The notes beneath the pieces are model-generated. The model saw only the letters and a program-made list of their open reading frames with translations, was not told where the DNA came from and searched no databases. This document shows, in pieces, positions 6,467 to 10,146 of a stretch of 10,146 nucleotides of DNA. Positions within the stretch are counted from its first letter, which is position 1; every line of letters begins with the position of its first letter. A program made the translations under genes and the position numbers. The stretch is from an uncultured Marinilabiliaceae bacterium (GTDB lineage Bacteria; Bacteroidota; Bacteroidia; Bacteroidales; Marinilabiliaceae): assembly GCA_905235955.1 (NCBI GenBank), contig CAJONN010000069.1, forward strand, positions 1 through 10,146. The letters run 5' to 3'.

Positions 6467-8101
6467 CTAAAAGGTTTTTGTTTTCAGATGTTCGCCTGTT
6501 TTTTCACTTATTGTGCGATAGTATTCATCGTTGTATCCGGGAAATTGAGGTGCAGCCGGATAATTATCATTGGTGCGCAAAAATTCACCTTCATCGTTGG
6601 TTGGGTGAATATTGCCATCAAGAAATTTCACCATAATAAATTCGCCCAATTTGCGCCACTCTTCAATAGTATGTTGTGCCACATTCTGAGCTATATCGTT
6701 GCAACGTTCTTCGATGCTTTCTGGGTCATCCATTTTCGCCAAGTCAGAATCGGCTATGATTACGCCAATCTCAAATGTTTCATTGAGTTTTTTTTGTACT
6801 TTTCTAATGTCGGCTATCATTTGGTCGTATCTCGAATATGCCATTTGTGCCACCCAGTTGAACACCCAAAATGCTGAATCCCAACTAAATTTGAGCATAT
6901 TGGCATTTTCGTGGCTCAACTCCAAAGGCACTATTGTTGTTTTGCAATAAATTGGCATTAGCACAGATGTGTTGGCATCGTCAACTCCAAACCACAATAT
7001 GCTCAAATTTGTTTGGCGCATTTGGCTTACAAACCAAAAACCTGTTTGCTGTGTGGCTATGGCTCTCTCATGAAAATACTCTTGGTTGTCAACTTTATAT
7101 TCCAATGGTCGCCAACGATATGGTACATGATATGGTCCGGCACCAACATCTTGTGTCATGTCTAACTTTGTACCTTCATAATGATCTCGCATTATGTCAG
7201 ATAGTTCGCTTCGGCTGATAAGATGATCAGGCTTGATGTAGAGTGGCATGCGCACATCTTTGCCTTCGAGCCCCAAAGCATATTTTTCATATTTCATCAT
7301 ATCGGCACTCATCAGTCTGAAGCCACTCCAAACGCGTGCATCACAAAAACGAGCTCCACCAAAGTCTATCGGATTATAGGCTGCTGCAAAATCAAAATCT
7401 GCATCTTTCTTACCATTGAAATATCCACGTTTGCGTGCGACACTAACCACATCTTTGGCATAGCGCACATTGGCTTTGTCGGCAAAATTTATCTTTGTGA
7501 TGCGAGCCTGATTGGCATGCCCTGATACGTATCCGTCTGGTATGCGCTGTGCCACCCATACGGCACCCTTCTGCCCTACTCCTTTGCCAAGCATCTCCAT
7601 TATCCACACCTCATTTGGGTCGCCTACTGAAAACGATTCACCTTCGCTACAGTAGCCATATTGCTCCACCAAGTGCGTCATTACATCGATGGCTTCTGAT
7701 GCTGTTTTGGCTCGTTGCAAGGCTATGTAAATGAGGCTGCCATAGTCTATTAGTCCGGTAGTGTCTACAAGTTCTTCGCGTCCGCCAAATGTGGTTTCAG
7801 CTATGGTAACGCCCCACTCATTGATATTGCCTATAACTGAGTATGTATGAGCCACTTGTGGTATCTCACCTAAATATTTACCTGTATCCCATTCATATAT
7901 TTTGAGCATTTCGCCAGCAGCATGATTTGCAGCTGGATAGCGATAAAGTTCGCCAAAGAGTGTGTGAGAGTCGGCGGCATACGAAATCATTGCACTGCCA
8001 TCAGCCGAAGCGCTAGGTGTTATCAAGAAGTTGGTACATGCTAAAGCAGTGGCTGAGGCTACGCTGAGTGCTGCTGTTATACCATATTTCAAAATATTCA
8101 T
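6467..8101 (-). CDS. Secreted C69-family dipeptidase (PepD-like Ntn hydrolase)
   Basis: This 544-residue protein belongs to peptidase family C69, N-terminal nucleophile hydrolases that cleave dipeptides. A signal peptide (1-21, MNILKYGITAALSVASATALA) is followed directly by CTNFLITPSASADGSAMI, where Cys22 matches the family's catalytic N-terminal cysteine. Further family motifs are VIGNINEWGVTIAETTFGG (about 89-107), GDPNEVWIMEMLGKG (about 160-174) and VWVAQRIPDGYVSGHANQARI (about 181-201). Signal peptidase I cleavage at Ala21-Cys22 could itself expose the nucleophile. The protein is therefore probably periplasmic and involved in peptide use. It starts at an ATG behind A-rich ACAAAT without SD, 30 bp after a lipoprotein gene on the same strand. 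No convincing terminator follows. The substrate is unknown. Confidence 0.93.
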   Translation of the reverse strand: MNILKYGITAALSVASATALACTNFLITPSASADGSAMISYAADSHTLFGELYRYPAANHAAGEMLKIYEWDTGKYLGEIPQVAHTYSVIGNINEWGVTIAETTFGGREELVDTTGLIDYGSLIYIALQRAKTASEAIDVMTHLVEQYGYCSEGESFSVGDPNEVWIMEMLGKGVGQKGAVWVAQRIPDGYVSGHANQARITKINFADKANVRYAKDVVSVARKRGYFNGKKDADFDFAAAYNPIDFGGARFCDARVWSGFRLMSADMMKYEKYALGLEGKDVRMPLYIKPDHLISRSELSDIMRDHYEGTKLDMTQDVGAGPYHVPYRWRPLEYKVDNQEYFHERAIATQQTGFWFVSQMRQTNLSILWFGVDDANTSVLMPIYCKTTIVPLELSHENANMLKFSWDSAFWVFNWVAQMAYSRYDQMIADIRKVQKKLNETFEIGVIIADSDLAKMDDPESIEERCNDIAQNVAQHTIEEWRKLGEFIMVKFLDGNIHPTNDEGEFLRTNDNYPAAPQFPGYNDEYYRTISEKTGEHLKTKTF

Positions 8102-8131
8102 ATTTGTGTTGTATATTGTTTGTATAAATGG

Positions 8132-8689
8132 TTAATCTAATTTAATCATATCAATGGTTTGTTTTGTTTCGGGGTGCTCAACTACAATTTTTTGAGCGTC
8201 ACGTGCTATAATTCTAACATGGCGTTGAGTCAATGTTATCACCTCTTCTCTAATGCGTGGCATGAGTTCGCCTGCTATGATGTTTTTGCGTATTTGCCTC
8301 GCCATAGATTCTTCGGTAGGTGTTTGAGCTGTTGAGCCCACATAGTTGCAACTAAATGTTGTAGTGTCTACACCAACTGTTAGAATGTTGTTCTCGCAAT
8401 ACCAATTGCCATCAACTGAAATTTGATAGGTAAGTGTGAGGTTTGGAAAATTGAGCGATTGCTTGAGAATAAAAGTGGCTTGCAACTCTACGTTGTTAGA
8501 GAAAGAAAACATATTGAAGTCTTCAGTCATTTTCAAATGAATGTTGCAAGGCGGATCATTTCCTATTTTTCCGTCAGAAAATGACACATAACACCCCATC
8601 ATATCTCTGCATTCTGAATTGACAATCCTACATGCTGATAAGATATTGATAACTACAAATGAAACTATTATGTATTTTAACCTATCCAT
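8132..8689 (-). CDS. Hypothetical lipoprotein, possibly lipocalin-like
   Basis: I do not recognise this 185-residue protein as a named family. It begins with a lipoprotein signal: a short basic start, a hydrophobic core and the lipobox LSAC with Cys20 as the lipidated residue. The mature part has five further cysteines (27, 33, 48, 98, 114), so disulfides are possible. The stretch from about 30 to 116 alternates hydrophobic and polar residues, with GCYVSFSDG near 32 and SVDGNWYCENNILTV near 91-105. That recalls small lipocalin-like beta-barrel lipoproteins, though this is an impression only. The C-terminal part (about 125-185) mixes a basic helix and strands. No acidic surface-export signal is obvious after Cys20, so it may stay in the periplasm. 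It is 30 bp before the dipeptidase gene and probably co-transcribed from the TATATTTG box at 8728. Confidence 0.75.
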   Translation of the reverse strand: MDRLKYIIVSFVVINILSACRIVNSECRDMMGCYVSFSDGKIGNDPPCNIHLKMTEDFNMFSFSNNVELQATFILKQSLNFPNLTLTYQISVDGNWYCENNILTVGVDTTTFSCNYVGSTAQTPTEESMARQIRKNIIAGELMPRIREEVITLTQRHVRIIARDAQKIVVEHPETKQTIDMIKLD

Positions 8690-8720
8690 TCTTGTCTATA
8701 ATTACCTTTTTTGAGGCGTA

Positions 8721-8728
8721 CAAATATA
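8721..8728 (-). promoter_or_regulatory. Putative promoter -7 box for the lipoprotein-dipeptidase pair
   Basis: On the minus strand this is TATATTTG, matching TAnnTTTG, 31 bp before the lipoprotein start. A TTG lies 23 bp upstream, slightly too far for a standard -33 box. That TTG is part of the half-dyad TTGC-N4-GCAA at 8743-8754, which could be an operator. Support is moderate. Confidence 0.5.
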
Positions 8729-8898
8729 CAGCATTTTTACTATTGCATGCGCAAGTATATATATAAGGTAACAGAAAACTTCATATTCAGACAAATTTCC
8801 GATTCGGTACAAATTAAAACTTTCTTTCAAGCTTATCAATTAATTTCGCACTTGTTACTTGACTCTACGTACCCAGTAATATTTTTTTTTGAAAAAAT

Positions 8899-8917
8899 AT
8901 ATTTGCTGAACAAATAT
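8899..8917. promoter_or_regulatory. Dyad overlapping the rpsF -33 box
   Basis: ATATTTG and CAAATAT form a perfect 7-bp inverted repeat with the centre CTGAA. The left arm contains the TTTG -33 box, so a dimeric protein bound here would compete with RNA polymerase. The A/T-rich setting makes a chance match possible. Confidence 0.35.
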
Positions 8918-8932
8918 TTAATTGTAACTTTG
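8902..8932 (+). promoter_or_regulatory. rpsF-rpsR-rplI promoter (TTTG-N19-TAACTTTG)
   Basis: TTTG at 8902-8905 and TAACTTTG at 8925-8932 are separated by 19 bp, which is the Bacteroidales primary sigma consensus. Transcription should start near 8938, giving a leader of about 32 nt. The sequence TAACTTTGCACC is identical to that before thrS. Confidence 0.9.
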
Positions 8933-8938
8933 CACCCG

Positions 8939-8954
8939 ATTTATAACCATAAAT
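8939..8954 (+). promoter_or_regulatory. Small hairpin at the 5' end of the rpsF mRNA
   Basis: ATTTAT-AACC-ATAAAT is a perfect 6-bp inverted repeat at the predicted start of the transcript, followed by TTTTTT and then the rpsF ATG 16 nt later. All pairs are A-U, so the hairpin is weak. It may be a 5' stability element or chance. Confidence 0.35.
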
Positions 8955-8970
8955 TTTTTAATAAACTATT

Positions 8971-9324
8971 ATGTTAAACCAGTACGAAACCGTTTTCATT
9001 TTAACTCCCGTTTTGTCTGATGCCCAGATGAAGGAAGCGGTACAAAAATTCAAGGACACAATCCTTGAAAACGGAGGAGAAATAGTAAACGAAGAGATTT
9101 GGGGTTTGCGCAAACTCGCATATCCTATCCAGAAGAAGTCGACAGGCTTCTACACATTGTTTGAGTTCAAGGCTGAACCAAGCTTCATTGACAAGCTTGA
9201 AACAGCTTACCGCCGCGATGAGCGCATTCTTCGCTTCTTGACTTTCAAGATGGAAAAATACGCTATCCAGTACAGCGAGACAAGAAGAAACGCAGTTAAA
9301 AAAGAAGAAGTAAAGGAGAACTAA
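8971..9324 (+). CDS. rpsF: 30S ribosomal protein bS6
   Basis: This 117-residue protein is S6, which binds the central domain of 16S rRNA as a dimer with S18. Typical features are the start [19 protein letters not shown], the central [25 protein letters not shown] (about 42-66) and [15 protein letters not shown] (about 80-94), ending in a charged tail. Length is normal. The ATG at 8971 follows an A/T-only leader without SD. It heads the rpsF-rpsR-rplI operon, with rpsR three bp after its stop. In the Flavobacterium johnsoniae ribosome, bS6, bS18 and bS21 together are reported to cover the anti-SD, so this gene's product may affect how SD-bearing messages are read. Confidence 0.98.
   Translation: MLNQYETVFILTPVLSDAQMKEAVQKFKDTILENGGEIVNEEIWGLRKLAYPIQKKSTGFYTLFEFKAEPSFIDKLETAYRRDERILRFLTFKMEKYAIQYSETRRNAVKKEEVKEN
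9313..9318 (+). promoter_or_regulatory. Strong SD sequence of rpsR
   Basis: AAGGAG lies inside the last codons of rpsF, nine nt before the rpsR ATG at 9328. It is notable because most genes in this window lack an SD. Confidence 0.8.
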
Positions 9325-9327
9325 GAC

Positions 9328-9597
9328 ATGGCACAAACTCCATCAGAAATTCGTTATCTCACACCTCCTACAGTTGAGATCAGAAAGAAAAAGTATTGCC
9401 GTTTCAAGAAGAGCGGCATCAAGTATGTAGACTACAAGAATCCTGAGTTCCTCAAGAAATTCTTGAATGAACAGGGCAAAATATTGCCACGTCGCATCAC
9501 TGGCACTTCTTTGAAGTACCAACGCAAGGTAGCTCGTGCTATCAAGCGTGCTCGCCACTTGGCTTTGCTCCCATACGTAACTGATTTGTTGAAATAA
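9328..9597 (+). CDS. rpsR: 30S ribosomal protein bS18
   Basis: This 89-residue basic protein is S18, partner of S6 on the platform of the small subunit. The core motifs [25 protein letters not shown] (about 22-46) and the [29 protein letters not shown] run (about 55-83) are standard. Only one cysteine remains in the segment where some bacteria carry a zinc-binding pair. The ATG is three bp after the rpsF stop and has a strong SD within rpsF, so it is probably coupled to rpsF. It ends with two consecutive TAA codons just before the rplI SD. Confidence 0.98.
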   Translation: MAQTPSEIRYLTPPTVEIRKKKYCRFKKSGIKYVDYKNPEFLKKFLNEQGKILPRRITGTSLKYQRKVARAIKRARHLALLPYVTDLLK

Positions 9598-9599
9598 TA

Positions 9600-9608
9600 A
9601 GGAGGAGG
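9600..9608 (+). promoter_or_regulatory. Very strong SD sequence of rplI
   Basis: AGGAGGAGG ends seven nt before the rplI ATG and offers two registers complementary to the CCUCCU anti-SD. It is the strongest SD in the window. Confidence 0.82.
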
Positions 9609-9615
9609 ATACGCA

Positions 9616-10062
9616 ATGGAAGTAATACTTAAAACAGATGTGGCTAAGTTGGGTCACAAAGATGACATCATCACAGTAAAACCCGGTTACGCTCGTAACT
9701 ACCTCATTCCTAATGGCATCGCTATTGTAGCAACCGAATCAGCTCGTAAAGTATTGGCTGAAAACCTTAAACAACGCGCTCACAAACTTGAGAAACTCAA
9801 GCAAGACGCTGTTGAGTTGGCTGCTAAAATTGATGGTCTCAACCTCACTATTGGTGCCAAAGCTTCGTCAACTGGCAAAATCTTCGGTTCGGTCAACACT
9901 ATACAGATTTCAGAAGCCCTCAAAGCTGCTGGTTTCGACATCGACCGCAAGATTATTCTCATCAAAGACGAGAGCATCAAAGAACTCGGCAAATATACTG
10001 CAACCATCAAGCTTCACCGCGAAGTTAAGGTTGACATCACTTTTGATGTAGTAGCCGAATAA
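9616..10062 (+). CDS. rplI: 50S ribosomal protein bL9
   Basis: This 148-residue protein is L9, an elongated two-domain protein at the base of the L1 stalk that helps keep reading frame. The N-domain has MEVILKTDVAKLGHKDDIITVKPGYARNYLIPNGIA (1-36). A charged linking helix follows (about 40-75), then the C-domain with the family motif GKIFGSVNTIQISEALK (about 87-103). Length is typical. It is the last gene of the operon, 18 bp after rpsR, and is followed by a terminator 45 bp after its stop codon. There is nothing unusual in the protein itself. Confidence 0.98.
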   Translation: MEVILKTDVAKLGHKDDIITVKPGYARNYLIPNGIAIVATESARKVLAENLKQRAHKLEKLKQDAVELAAKIDGLNLTIGAKASSTGKIFGSVNTIQISEALKAAGFDIDRKIILIKDESIKELGKYTATIKLHREVKVDITFDVVAE

Positions 10063-10068
10063 TCCTTA

Positions 10069-10099
10069 TTTTCAAACACAAGGATACTTTTCAAACACA
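10069..10099 (+). repeat. Two direct copies of TTTTCAAACACA after rplI
   Basis: The 12-base unit occurs at 10069-10080 and 10088-10099, offset by 19 bp. ATCCTT (10062-10067) and AAGGAT (10080-10085) also form a small inverted repeat around the first copy. No function is evident. Confidence 0.6.
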
Positions 10100-10107
10100 C
10101 ACATAAT

Positions 10108-10140
10108 AAAAAGCTCAGAGCAATTTGCTTTGAGCTTTTT
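10108..10140 (+). terminator. Intrinsic terminator of rpsF-rpsR-rplI
   Basis: AAAAAGCTCAGAGCAA pairs with TTGCTTTGAGCTTTTT, a long stem with one G-U wobble that is a true pair only in the plus-strand RNA. It ends in a T-run. Flanking A5 and T5 could also stop transcription arriving from the right. Confidence 0.9.
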
Positions 10141-10146
10141 ATATTT

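Larger units (their letters stand above)
8690..8970. other. Divergent intergenic region between lipoprotein gene and rpsF
   Basis: These 281 bp hold the two divergent promoters and no credible gene. The middle (about 8760-8875) is A/T-rich sequence in which I see no clear element. Next to the rpsF promoter is an A/T dyad, ATATTTTTT-TTTG-AAAAAATAT (8879-8900), which may act as an upstream activating tract. Confidence 0.6.

Noticed and set aside
8035..8050. Lipobox reading of ALAC in the C69 dipeptidase
   Set aside because: The expected Leu at -3 is missing (it is at -2), and the Cys matches the catalytic nucleophile, so signal peptidase I cleavage is more likely.
8933..8970. S6:S18-binding motif in the rpsF leader
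   Set aside because: CACCCG resembles part of the known motif, but it lies at or before the predicted transcription start and no matching structured bulge is visible.
8711..8977. 88-codon plus-strand frame between the divergent promoters
   Set aside because: It overlaps the rpsF promoter and start, has low-complexity composition and shows no family resemblance.
1..10146. Mobile elements, CRISPR arrays, tRNA or rRNA genes
   Set aside because: No transposase, terminal inverted repeats, spaced repeats or tRNA/rRNA-like sequence was seen; the only tRNA-like element is the isolated anticodon-arm mimic before thrS.

Overview
The window looks like chromosomal core sequence from a member of the Bacteroidales (phylum Bacteroidota). 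Three things point there. The protein sequences of IF3, ThrRS, bS6, bS18 and bL9 are of Bacteroidota type. Promoter cores have the TAnnTTTG form used by the Bacteroidota primary sigma factor. Most start codons lack a Shine-Dalgarno (SD) sequence and sit behind A/T-rich leaders. Genus cannot be fixed from sequence alone. I see no mobile elements, CRISPR arrays, rRNA or tRNA genes.

Layout. Positions 42-2803 (minus strand) hold a probable operon transcribed PAP2 phosphatase -> rsmE -> MATE efflux transporter. Positions 2854-6375 (minus) hold the classic translation operon thrS-infC-rpmI-rplT, with a promoter core before thrS and a strong intrinsic terminator after rplT. Positions 6467-8689 (minus) hold a small hypothetical lipoprotein gene followed closely by a secreted C69-family dipeptidase. 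A 281-bp divergent intergenic region follows. Positions 8971-10062 (plus) hold rpsF-rpsR-rplI (bS6, bS18, bL9), with a textbook Bacteroidales promoter and an intrinsic terminator at the window's right end.

The coding content is ordinary; the interest is in the non-coding RNA signals of the two translation operons. The best candidate is in the short thrS leader: a hairpin with exactly 5 base pairs and a 7-nt loop, carrying U33 and the threonine anticodon UGU at the anticodon positions. It looks like a mimic of the tRNA-Thr anticodon arm and could be a ThrRS autoregulatory operator like the one known in E. coli thrS. Downstream, infC appears to start at a non-canonical AUC codon behind a perfect AGGAGG. 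A 13-bp hairpin with a U-rich loop lies between infC and rpmI, and a GC-rich, structured 139-nt spacer lies between rpmI and rplT. Both are candidate sites for control by L20 or for RNA processing.

Strong SD sequences occur at only three of twelve genes (infC, rpsR, rplI), all of them internal genes of translation operons. Two of the products encoded here, bS6 and bS18, belong to the set of proteins reported to bury the anti-SD in a Bacteroidota ribosome, so a feedback link is plausible. All functional statements about these RNA elements are inference from sequence.
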